From contig NZ_CAFI01000131.1 of NCBI RefSeq assembly GCF_000239775.1, forward strand, positions 1 through 32,796: a stretch of DNA of 32,796 bases, read 5' to 3'. This stretch comes from Bradyrhizobium sp. ORS 375. GTDB taxonomy: Bacteria > Pseudomonadota > Alphaproteobacteria > Rhizobiales > Xanthobacteraceae. Numbering within the stretch: the stretch's first letter is position 1; each line of letters starts with the position of its first letter. Position numbers and translations under genes: made by a program. Under the pieces are notes generated by a model. It was not told the origin of the DNA, did not search any database, and was given only the letters and a program-made list of their open reading frames with translations. This document shows, in pieces, positions 16,105 through 22,800 of the stretch.

Positions 16105-16229
16105 GTCATTCCGGGGCGCTCGCGCGCGCAAAATGGCAAGGCCATTTTGCGCAGAGCGAGCGAACCCGGAATCCAGAGGTTATCTCGTCGAGATTCCGGG
16201 TTCGATGCTGCGCATCGCCCCGGAATGAC
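16105..16229. repeat. Palindromic intergenic repeat G (GTCATTCCGGGG family, extra hairpin)
   Basis: 125 bp between two acyl-CoA dehydrogenases. Same outer ends as repeat F. The left apical loop is enlarged by a perfect 12-bp stem GCGCAAAATGGC-aag-GCCATTTTGCGC (16126-16152). The right half (gatgctgcgcatc loop) is identical to that of repeat F. Confidence 0.9.
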
Positions 16230-16249
16230 GACCTAGAAGGGATGAGACG

Positions 16250-17494
16250 ATGAACTTCGATGACACCCCGCAAGAGGCCGCGTTTCGCGCCGAGGCGCGT
16301 GCGTGGATCGCCGCGAACGCGCCGAAGCAATACGAGGACGAACTGCGCGCGTCTTCGCTCGGCCGCACCGCGTTGAAGAACGCCAACATTCTCGAGGTCG
16401 CCAAGGCCTGGCAGAAGAAGAAGGCCGATGCCGGCTGGGCCTGCCTGCACTGGCCGAAGGAATATGGCGGCCGCGGCGCTTCGCCGATCGAGCGCGTGAT
16501 CTGGCAGCAGGAGGAGGGGCCGTTCGGCAAGCTCTCCGCGATGTTCATCATCGGCCACGGCATGTGCGGCCCGACCGTGATGGCCTATGCCTCCGAGGAG
16601 CACAAGCGGCAATACCTGCCGCCGCTCGCCTCGGGCGAGAAGGTGTGGTGCCAGCTGTTCTCCGAGCCGGCGGGCGGCTCCGATGTCGCCGGCCTGCGCA
16701 CCCGCGCCGAGAAGCGCGGCGACGAGTGGGTGATCAACGGCCAGAAGATCTGGACGTCGGGCGCGCATTACTCCGACTACGGCATCCTGCTGACGCGCAC
16801 CGATCCGACCGTGCCGAAGCACAAGGGTCTCACCATGTTCTTCCTGGACATGAAGAGCCCGGGTGTCGAAGTCCGCCCGATCAAGCAGGCCAGCGGTCAC
16901 TCGGATTTCAACGAGGTCTATTTCACCGATGTCGTGATCCCGGACTCGCAGCGGCTCGGCGCCGTCAATGACGGCTGGAACGTCGCGCTCACCACCCTGA
17001 TGAACGAGCGCATGTCGATCGGCGCCGGTGTCGCCACCGGCTTCCCCGAGCTGTTCGACTTCTGCTCCAATTTGGTGCTCGATGATCGTCCGGCGATCGA
17101 GGACCGCAACGTGCGCTCCAAGCTGGCGAACTGGGCGGTGAAGGCGAGCGGGCTGAAATACACCAGCATGCGCGCGATCTCGGCGCTGTCGAAGGGCGAG
17201 CGTCCCGGTCCGGAGAACTCGATCGGCAAGCTGGTCGCTGGCTCGATGGTGCAGGACGTCGCGTCCTACGCGCTCGATCTGCAGGGCGCGGCCGGCGTGC
17301 TCAGCGGCCCCGAGGCTGATGTCGCCGGCAAATTCCAGGCGATGCTGCTGCGCGCGCCCGGCACCCGCGTCGAAGGCGGCACCGACGAGATCATGCGCAA
17401 CATCATCGCCGAGCGCGTGCTCGGCCTGCCCGGCGACATCCGCGTCGACAAGGACCTGCCGTTCAATCAGGTCCCGACCAAGGGACGGGCCTAG
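16250..17494 (+). CDS. Acyl-CoA dehydrogenase (first of a tandem pair)
   Basis: 414-residue FAD-dependent acyl-CoA dehydrogenase introducing a 2,3-double bond into an acyl-CoA. It shows WPKEYGGRGASP in the N-domain and CQLFSEPAGGSDVAGL, the FAD/substrate segment, in the middle domain. The C-terminal signature GGTDEIMRNIIAERVLGLPGD is present. The residue before GT is Gly, not the Glu of medium-chain enzymes. The helix-G position carries E253 (LMNERMS), as in isovaleryl- and long-chain-type enzymes, so a base is available. About four in five residues are identical to the next gene, a clear tandem duplicate. The start is ATG a few bases after repeat G. Confidence 0.92.
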   Translation: MNFDDTPQEAAFRAEARAWIAANAPKQYEDELRASSLGRTALKNANILEVAKAWQKKKADAGWACLHWPKEYGGRGASPIERVIWQQEEGPFGKLSAMFIIGHGMCGPTVMAYASEEHKRQYLPPLASGEKVWCQLFSEPAGGSDVAGLRTRAEKRGDEWVINGQKIWTSGAHYSDYGILLTRTDPTVPKHKGLTMFFLDMKSPGVEVRPIKQASGHSDFNEVYFTDVVIPDSQRLGAVNDGWNVALTTLMNERMSIGAGVATGFPELFDFCSNLVLDDRPAIEDRNVRSKLANWAVKASGLKYTSMRAISALSKGERPGPENSIGKLVAGSMVQDVASYALDLQGAAGVLSGPEADVAGKFQAMLLRAPGTRVEGGTDEIMRNIIAERVLGLPGDIRVDKDLPFNQVPTKGRA

Positions 17495-17505
17495 TAATCG
17501 GAGCC

Positions 17506-17593
17506 GTAGGGCGGGTTAGCGCAGCGTAACCCGCCGATGGCTTGAACGAAGCCAGAGATGTGGCGGGTTACGCCTTCGGCTAACCCGCCCTAC
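17506..17593. repeat. Palindromic intergenic repeat H (GTAGGGCGGGTTAGC family)
   Basis: 88 bp between the tandem acyl-CoA dehydrogenases. Outer ends GTAGGGCGGGTTAGC / GCTAACCCGCCCTAC are perfectly complementary; an inner pair GTAACCCGCC / GGCGGGTTAC makes nested or alternative stems, and a GGCTT/AAGCC stem lies at the tip. Its sequence is unrelated to the other repeats in the window. Confidence 0.9.
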
Positions 17594-17615
17594 GAATATG
17601 AACGAGGGCTGAGGC

Positions 17616-18863
17616 ATGAACTTCGACGACACCCCGCAGGAAGCCGCCTTTCGCGAGACCGCGCGCGCCTGGGTCGCCGCCAACGCGCCGAAGGAGCTGG
17701 AAGATGAGCTCGCGAGCTCCTCGCTCGGGCGCATCCGGCTGAAGCACGCCGACATCGTCGAGGTCGGCAAGGCCTGGCAGAAGAAGAAGGCCGACGCCGG
17801 CTGGGCCTGTCTGCATTGGCCGAAGGAGTATGGCGGCCGCGGCGCCACGCCGATCGAGCGCGTGATCTGGCAGCAGGAGGAGGGCGTCTACGGCAAGCTG
17901 ACGCAGCCGTTCCAGATCGGCGAGGGCATGTGCGGGCCGACCGTGATGGCCTATGGCAGCGAGGAGCATAAGCGCCGCTATCTGCCGAAGCTCGCCTCCG
18001 GCGAGGAGATCTGGTGCCAGCTGTTCTCCGAGCCGGCCGGCGGCTCCGACGTTGCGGGACTGCGCACCCGCGCCGAGAAGCGCGGCGACAACTGGGTCAT
18101 CAACGGCCAGAAGATCTGGACCTCCGGCGCGCACTACTCGGACTACGGCCTCTTGATCACGCGCACCGATCCCAACGTGCCGAAGCACAAGGGGCTCACG
18201 ATGTTCTTCCTGGACATGAAGAGTCCGGGTGTCGAGGTCCGCCCGATCAAGCAGGCCAACGGCATGCAGGAGTTCAACGAGGTCTATTTCACCGATGTCG
18301 TGATCCCGGACTCGCAGCGCCTCGGCGCCGTCGGCGACGGCTGGAACGTGTCGCTGACCACGCTGATGAACGAACGCATGTCGATCGGCGCGCGGCTCGC
18401 CACCGGCTTCCCGGTGATGTTCGAGTTCTGCGCGAACCTGATGACGGAGAGCGGGCTCGCGATCGAGGACCGCGCGACACGCTCGAAGCTGGCATCGTGG
18501 GCGGTGAAGGCAAGCGGGCTGAAATACACGAGCTACCGCGCGATCTCGGCGCTGTCGAAAGGCGAGCGGCCCGGCCCCGAGAACTCGATCGGCAAGCTGG
18601 TCGCGGGCGTCATGCTCCAGGACATCGCGACCTACGCCATGGACCTCGAAGGCGCTGCCGGCGTGCTCACCGGCGCGGATGAGGAGGTCACGCAGGGGCA
18701 ATTCCAGCAGATGCTGCTCACCTCGCCGTCGATGCGCATCGCCGGCGGCACCGACGAGATCCTGCGCAACATCATCGCCGAGCGTGTGCTGGGCCTGCCC
18801 GGCGACATCCGCGTCGACAAGGATGTGCCGTTCAACAAGGTCCCGACCAAGGGACGTAGCTAG
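17616..18863 (+). CDS. Acyl-CoA dehydrogenase (second of a tandem pair)
   Basis: 415-residue paralogue of the preceding gene with the same motifs: WPKEYGGRGATP, CQLFSEPAGGSDVAGL, and GGTDEILRNIIAERVLGLPGD near the C-terminus. E253 in LMNERMS is retained as a possible catalytic base. Differences from its twin cluster at about 92-103 (VYGKLTQPFQIGEG versus PFGKLSAMFIIGHG), about 218-224 and about 262-275. These positions could line the acyl pocket, which would suggest divergence in substrate. It begins with the same MNFDDTPQEAAFR. The start ATG lies 22 bp after repeat H with GAGGG upstream. Both copies look intact. Confidence 0.92.
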   Translation: MNFDDTPQEAAFRETARAWVAANAPKELEDELASSSLGRIRLKHADIVEVGKAWQKKKADAGWACLHWPKEYGGRGATPIERVIWQQEEGVYGKLTQPFQIGEGMCGPTVMAYGSEEHKRRYLPKLASGEEIWCQLFSEPAGGSDVAGLRTRAEKRGDNWVINGQKIWTSGAHYSDYGLLITRTDPNVPKHKGLTMFFLDMKSPGVEVRPIKQANGMQEFNEVYFTDVVIPDSQRLGAVGDGWNVSLTTLMNERMSIGARLATGFPVMFEFCANLMTESGLAIEDRATRSKLASWAVKASGLKYTSYRAISALSKGERPGPENSIGKLVAGVMLQDIATYAMDLEGAAGVLTGADEEVTQGQFQQMLLTSPSMRIAGGTDEILRNIIAERVLGLPGDIRVDKDVPFNKVPTKGRS

Positions 18864-18874
18864 CCACACACGCC

Positions 18875-18991
18875 GTCATTCCGGGGCAAGGCCGAAAGGC
18901 CTTGAACCCGGAATCTGGAGGTTGGCTGGCATCTCTGTTTTACAATCTCGAGATTCCGGGTTCGGCCGCTTCGCGACCGCCCCGGAATGAC
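18875..18991. repeat. Palindromic intergenic repeat I (GTCATTCCGGGG family)
   Basis: 117 bp between the last acyl-CoA dehydrogenase and the nitroreductase. Left hairpin ATTCCGGGG-caaggccgaaaggccttg-AACCCGGAAT with an inner AAGGCC/GGCCTT stem; right hairpin ATTCCGGGTTC-ggccgcttcgcgacc-GCCCCGGAAT. The outer ends are complementary. Confidence 0.9.
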
Positions 18992-19042
18992 GGGTGTGGA
19001 AGGGGGAGCGCGCGTGCGCTTCAATCGAACTTCAGGAAGGTC

Positions 19043-19750
19043 ATGATGTCATCAGCAGCGCCGAAGCCGGAGCAAGACGCGATCACCGTCCTCGAAGACC
19101 TCATGGCCGCGCGTTTCTCCTGCCGCAGCTTTCGCGCTGATCCCGTCCCACGCGCGACCATCGAGCGCATCCTGACGGCGGCTCAGAAGACCGCGTCCTG
19201 GTGCAACAGCCAGCCGTGGCGGGTGGAGATCACCTCGGGCGCGGCGACCGAGGCGTTCCGCAAGCTGATGTACGTGGCCGCCTCGAGCGGCAAGCCGTCC
19301 TCCGGCGACTTCCCGTTTCCGCGGGAGTACAAGGGTGTCTATCTCGACCGCCGGCGCGAGAGCGGCTTCCAGCTCTACAATGCGCTTGGGATCGAGCGCG
19401 GCGACAAGGCCGGCTATGCGCGGCAGGCGTTGGAGAACTACAACTTCTTCGGCGCGCCGCATGTGGCGATCATCCATAGCGACGAGGCGCTCGGCACCTA
19501 TGGCGCGATCGACTGCGGCGGCTATGTGACGAGCTTCATGCTGGCCGCGCAGGCGCTCGGCGTGGCCACGGTGCCGCAGGCGGCGCTCGCCTTTCACTCC
19601 GATCTGATCCGCCGCCATTTCGGTCTCGGTGACGACCGCAAGGTCGTGTGCGGCATCTCGTTCGGCTATCCGGACCTCGCCCACAAGGCCAACTCGTATC
19701 GGACCAGCCGCGCCGCCATCGCCGACACCGTTCGCTTCGTCGATGATTAG
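19043..19750 (+). CDS. Nitroreductase family FMN oxidoreductase
   Basis: 235-residue flavoprotein of the nitroreductase/NAD(P)H:FMN fold. The N-terminal motif ARFSCRSFRADPVPR (FMN phosphate-binding arginines) and the following SWCNSQPWRVEI segment are typical. The C-terminal part contains GYVTSFMLAAQALGVATVPQ and ends with GISFGYPD, also characteristic. The physiological substrate is unknown; family members reduce nitroaromatics, quinones or enones. Two adjacent ATG codons (19043, 19046) follow AGGAAGG; the second has the better spacing. It is the last plus-strand gene of the CoA-catabolism block and is preceded by repeat I. Confidence 0.88.
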   Translation: MMSSAAPKPEQDAITVLEDLMAARFSCRSFRADPVPRATIERILTAAQKTASWCNSQPWRVEITSGAATEAFRKLMYVAASSGKPSSGDFPFPREYKGVYLDRRRESGFQLYNALGIERGDKAGYARQALENYNFFGAPHVAIIHSDEALGTYGAIDCGGYVTSFMLAAQALGVATVPQAALAFHSDLIRRHFGLGDDRKVVCGISFGYPDLAHKANSYRTSRAAIADTVRFVDD

Positions 19751-20222
19751 GCGCCATGCGGCACCGATGGAAACGAGTTCCGACAGAGTGAACTGTCGCA
19801 TCGCCTTCGCTGACGCAGCAGCCTGCGGCTCGAGGGCGCGTACCGAGCTGAATGATGAATGAATGTTGCTGCCGATCGATCGGGATCGTCAGATCGGTGC
19901 GGCGACCGCGGGCCGCAAATTGAGGCCGATCAATGTGGCCGCGCGAGCTTCGATGGATTCTGCAATTTGAAGCGGCCCTGAAATCAAGGGTTTGCCAACC
20001 GATGATGCGGCTCGGAGTTGGCATTCATTGCTAATGGCTGCTGTTGGACGACTTTGGCGTGCATTTTTCTTTCAGCTCGTGGGCTTCGAGCAATGATATT
20101 GACAAAATCCTCTCCAACATTTTGAGTTGCATGGCGCGAGCGTCTACGATGCAAAATTGCAGACGCTCGATGATCTTCTCGAGTGAAGGTTCAGTCACGG
20201 CTCGAAACCTGAAGTGTCAGCG
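19751..20222. other. 472-bp intergenic region between nitroreductase and the quorum-sensing locus
   Basis: Noticeably more AT-rich than its surroundings. I find no convincing long reading frame. It contains two CAATTTG motifs (19915-19922 and 19962-19969), a TTGACA at 20099-20104 that could be a -35 for the small downstream gene (no good -10), and the CGAGCGTCT inverted repeat at 20137-20169. An unannotated small RNA is possible but not shown. Confidence 0.5.
20137..20169. promoter_or_regulatory. Inverted repeat CGAGCGTCT-N15-AGACGCTCG upstream of the small gene
   Basis: Perfect 9-bp arms (20137-20145 and 20161-20169). The 15-nt loop itself contains the dyad GCAA-AA-TTGC (20151-20160). It lies 54 bp before the small ORF start, so it is either an operator or a leader hairpin. 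There is no trailing T run, so it is not a simple terminator. Confidence 0.5.
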
Positions 20223-20408
20223 ATGGATTCCATGAACACGCCGTCCAGCCTTTTTGCCCTCGAGGTGGATGAGGCGACGCTCCTTGGTCACCGCCTCTTG
20301 AAGGCCTTCCATAGACTGAGACTGACGCGGCACCGGGAGCAGCTCATTGCGCTGGCTGAACGGCTGTTGGAAGATGAAGAAAGATATCCGGCAGGGCCAG
20401 GCGGCTGA
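20223..20408 (+). CDS. Small protein, convergent with and overlapping luxI
   Basis: 61-residue predicted small protein, not recognised. After a short polar N-terminus it reads as two amphipathic helices (about FALEVDEATLLGHRLLKAFH, then REQLIALAERLLEDEER). This looks like a helical-hairpin regulator-type polypeptide rather than random sequence. ATG at 20223 has GAAG 8 nt upstream; in-frame GTG (20214) and ATG (20232) are alternatives. Its last 65 bp overlap the 3' end of luxI on the opposite strand. Third-position GC (roughly two thirds) is lower than in neighbours. Being next to luxI, it could modulate quorum sensing, but this is only positional inference. Confidence 0.55.
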   Translation: MDSMNTPSSLFALEVDEATLLGHRLLKAFHRLRLTRHREQLIALAERLLEDEERYPAGPGG

Positions 20409-21027
20409 CCTCTTCGAGCCCCTGCCATGTGAGCGTCGGCCGGGTCAGGCCGATCTGCTTGCACAACGACTTCCACGTCGTCTCGTCGCAGTCGACCAGG
20501 ACGGCCATCACCGACATCCCGTCCATCATGTGGGGAACGCCCAGCGGCTTGGCCTTCCAGCCGCACTTCTCGAACCGCGGCAGCCACCAGCTTTCGAGCA
20601 CGATCGAGAAGCCGGTGAGGCCGATCGAGATGCCGTACTCCATGATGGCGGTGAGCAGCAGCATGTCGATGCGCGGACCGGCATGCTCGCCTCGCCGCTC
20701 CGGGATGACGAAGATCCGTGACAGCTCGTACACGTCCGGCCGCTGCACGGGGCCGCGCAGATTGAGATAGGGAAAGATGTCGCTCATCAGGGTCGGCAGC
20801 AGCGTCGGCACCGCGCGCATCGCGCCGATCAGCTGACCCTTGTCGATGCAGAACAGATAGACGGCATCCTCGGTATCGAACTGATCGATCTCGCGTCCGT
20901 CCGGACGATCGAGGTCCATCCACTTGCGCTGCTTGACGTAGATCTCGTGACGCAGCCGGTAATATGGATCGAAATATTTCTCGTACAGCGCGCGATTATC
21001 TTTTCGAACGACATGAATCTCAGGCAT
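20344..21027 (-). CDS. luxI: Acyl-homoserine-lactone synthase, LuxI family (RpaI/BjaI/BraI type)
   Basis: 227-residue LuxI-family synthase making an N-acyl-homoserine lactone from S-adenosylmethionine and an acyl donor. The family's invariant residues are present: R26, W36, D48, D51, R71, E101 and R104, with Y30 where most members have Phe. The pattern (LRHEIYVKQRKWMDLD, VYELSRIFVIPERR) and the extended C-terminus match the rhizobial/Rhodopseudomonas branch. In that branch RpaI makes p-coumaroyl-, BjaI isovaleryl- and BraI cinnamoyl-HSL, and BjaI has been shown to use acyl-CoA rather than acyl-ACP. Which acyl group is used here cannot be read. It lies 82 bp downstream of luxR on the same strand. 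A GCAATTTGC dyad overlaps its likely -35. Confidence 0.93.
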   Translation of the reverse strand: MPEIHVVRKDNRALYEKYFDPYYRLRHEIYVKQRKWMDLDRPDGREIDQFDTEDAVYLFCIDKGQLIGAMRAVPTLLPTLMSDIFPYLNLRGPVQRPDVYELSRIFVIPERRGEHAGPRIDMLLLTAIMEYGISIGLTGFSIVLESWWLPRFEKCGWKAKPLGVPHMMDGMSVMAVLVDCDETTWKSLCKQIGLTRPTLTWQGLEEVSRLALPDIFLHLPTAVQPAQ

Positions 21028-21062
21028 CGAAACCCCCGGTCGTCTGAATCAACTTGGGGTTT

Positions 21063-21071
21063 GCAATTTGC
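21063..21071. promoter_or_regulatory. GCAATTTGC dyad at the luxI promoter (candidate LuxR site)
   Basis: Perfect 4-bp-arm dyad GCAA-T-TTGC, 36 bp before the luxI ATG. It overlaps a minus-strand TTGGCA (21069-21074) that could be the -35, followed by a weak -10 (TTGATT, 16-bp spacing). Weak promoters with an overlapping dyad are typical of LuxR-activated synthase genes. The motif is shorter than a classical lux box. Confidence 0.45.
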
Positions 21072-21109
21072 CAACGTGCTCGAAATGATCCAGTGGGAGA
21101 AAAGCCAGA

Positions 21110-21844
21110 TCAGATCGAGATCTCGCCGTTGACAAGAGCGGTCGCAACCGTCGCCGTCTTGTTCTTGGTCGCGAGCTTGCGCTGCGCCTCTTCGAGGTGC
21201 CAGCGAACGTTGCGTTCGGAGACGCCGAGGATGCGCGCCGTCTCCCACGCCGTCTTGCCGCGTGCCGCCCAGCTCAGCACCTCGGCCTCGATCCGCGACA
21301 GGCGGCGCCCCTGGTTGCTGGCCGCCGTGCGTGCCAGTGCGCGCAGCCGCGAATGCGTGAAGATGCTGATCAGGTGCAGCGCGCCCCTCGCGTCGGGCGC
21401 AAGGTTGGGATCCTCGCCCGCGATGCTCACGGCGCCGACCGCGTCGTCGTAGTGGATCGGCACGCAGAAGCCTTCGTTCAATCGGAAATCACGCGCCCGC
21501 ATCATCACCTGATGCGCACGCGGCTCGTCCTCGCGGTCGTAGGGCGCTTCCGACCAGGCGAATGGATTGAGCGTCGACACACAATGCCGCGGGACCGGGT
21601 CGCAGCGGTGAAACTGTTCCCGCGCATACATGTCGAACCATTCGCGCGGCCAGCCATTGGCCAGGATGGTCTGCTGCAACGATTGCCCGGGTGTCGGCAC
21701 GCCCGCCATGATGTAGGCGTGGAAGCCCAGATCGCCGATCATCTTCTCAAATTGGGAAAGCACGCTCGCGCTGGTCTTCGACGCTTCGATCGCATCGACG
21801 TAGTCCAGAGCCCGCCGTCCCCAATACGCGTCTATCACCTGCAT
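21110..21844 (-). CDS. luxR: Quorum-sensing regulator, LuxR family (RpaR/BjaR/BraR type)
   Basis: 244-residue LuxR-type receptor. The N-terminal autoinducer-binding domain (about 12-165) keeps the signature residues W69, Y73, D82 and P83 (WFDMYAREQFHRCDP), a later W in NPFAWSE, and the G of NEGFCVP. The C-terminal LuxR HTH (about 182-244) reads LSRIEAEVLSWAARGKTAWE then ILGVSERNVRWHL. The N-terminal pattern (WGRRALDYVDAIE, YIMAGVP, NGWPREW) is that of RpaR/BjaR-like receptors. ATG at 21844 has GGAG 8 nt upstream and is preferred to the longer frame beginning at 21901. It is the cognate partner of the luxI gene just downstream, forming a signal-response pair. Confidence 0.93.
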   Translation of the reverse strand: MQVIDAYWGRRALDYVDAIEASKTSASVLSQFEKMIGDLGFHAYIMAGVPTPGQSLQQTILANGWPREWFDMYAREQFHRCDPVPRHCVSTLNPFAWSEAPYDREDEPRAHQVMMRARDFRLNEGFCVPIHYDDAVGAVSIAGEDPNLAPDARGALHLISIFTHSRLRALARTAASNQGRRLSRIEAEVLSWAARGKTAWETARILGVSERNVRWHLEEAQRKLATKNKTATVATALVNGEISI

Positions 21845-21867
21845 GTGAAAGTCTCCGCCCAAAGGCC

Positions 21868-21905
21868 AAGCTAGCCACGGACAAAAGGCTGTCAACCGCA
21901 AATTG
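21868..21905 (-). promoter_or_regulatory. luxR promoter with adjacent CAATTTGC motif
   Basis: Minus strand: TTGACA (-35, 21890-21895), 16-bp spacer, TAGCTT (-10, 21868-21873), then GGAG and the luxR ATG. CAATTTGC (21898-21905) lies 2 bp upstream of the -35. The same core occurs at the luxI promoter, suggesting autoregulation. Confidence 0.5.
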
Positions 21906-21974
21906 GAGATTTAGGACGATAGTTCGTTGAACGTGTGGCGGCACACCGGCTGGATACAGCGGGATGCATGCAAT

Positions 21975-21993
21975 CCTGATCAGGCCGATCGGC
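21975..21993. other. Two abutting 10-bp palindromes upstream of luxR
   Basis: CCTGATCAGG (21975-21984) and GCCGATCGGC (21984-21993) are perfect palindromes sharing one G, in the gap between the luxR start and the crotonase stop. They could be a regulatory site for luxR or fold as an end signal for the crotonase transcript. Confidence 0.35.
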
Positions 21994-22002
21994 GCATTGC
22001 CC

Positions 22003-22800
22003 TCAAAATCGCGGGGGCCGTTTCTCTGCAAACGATTTCATGCCCTCGCGGATCTCCGATCCGCTCAGGCTGTCCTGATGTCTGCGACGCGCTGCCGCAT
22101 CGTCGAGCGCGCCGCGGGCGAATTCGTTGATCGCGCGCTTCATGCCGCGCATCGCGTCTGGAGCGTTGCCGGCCAGCAGCGCAGCTAATCGTTCGACCTC
22201 CCCATCAAGCGCGTCGGGCGCCACCATGCTGGTCAGGTAGCCCATGCGCAGCATTTCGGCGGCGCCGATCTTCTCGGCCGTGAGAAAGAGGTGCTTGGTA
22301 TTATCGATGCCGAGCCGGGAGACGTAGCGCTTGATGCCGTTGGGGTAGTAGTGCAGCCCGAGCCGCGCGGCCGGCATGAACATCTCGGCGGTGTCGACCC
22401 CGATGCGGAAATCGCAGGCCAGCGCGAGATCGGTGGAGCCGCCATAGACGCCGCCGTTAAGTCGGCAGATCGTCGGCAGCGCGAGATCCTCCAGCCGGTC
22501 CACGACCGCTTCGAAGGACGGGCCGGCACCGCCGGCCGGGCTCGTCTCCGGCCCGCCGCCGATGGCGCCCAGATCGTAGCCGGCGCTGAAAGCCCGCCCC
22601 GTGCCGGTGAGGATCAGCACGCGCAGTCCGGCATCGGCTTCGATGCGATCGAACAGGCTCATCAGCACGCCGAGATCCTCCGGCTGCAGCCGGTTGAGAT
22701 GGCGCGGACGATTGAGGCGGATGGTGGCGCGCGGGCCCTCGATCGTCAGGATCGGCGTGCTCGGCGCATCCCCGGTCTCGCTGCTCTGTCCGTCGGTCAT
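22003..22800 (-). CDS. Crotonase-fold protein, coupled to the cNMP channel gene
   Basis: 265-residue enoyl-CoA hydratase/isomerase superfamily protein. The oxyanion-hole segments are present (AFSAGYDLG about 70-78; GGVYGGSTDLALACDF about 116-131). The two classical catalytic glutamates align with D124 and A144 (FMPAARLGLHYYPNG), so ordinary enoyl-CoA hydration is doubtful. Related chemistries in this fold include decarboxylation, hydrolysis and isomerisation. Its ATG overlaps the channel stop codon (ATGA, 22797-22800), so the two are translationally coupled. There is no obvious metabolic reason for a channel/crotonase pair. Coding certainty is high; reaction unknown. Confidence 0.85.
   Translation of the reverse strand: MTDGQSSETGDAPSTPILTIEGPRATIRLNRPRHLNRLQPEDLGVLMSLFDRIEADAGLRVLILTGTGRAFSAGYDLGAIGGGPETSPAGGAGPSFEAVVDRLEDLALPTICRLNGGVYGGSTDLALACDFRIGVDTAEMFMPAARLGLHYYPNGIKRYVSRLGIDNTKHLFLTAEKIGAAEMLRMGYLTSMVAPDALDGEVERLAALLAGNAPDAMRGMKRAINEFARGALDDAAARRRHQDSLSGSEIREGMKSFAEKRPPRF

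Noticed and set aside
14850-16145. 431-codon minus-strand frame opposite the first acyl-CoA dehydrogenase
   Set aside because: Antisense to a bona fide dehydrogenase, and both ends run into palindromic repeats F and G; composition bias explains it.
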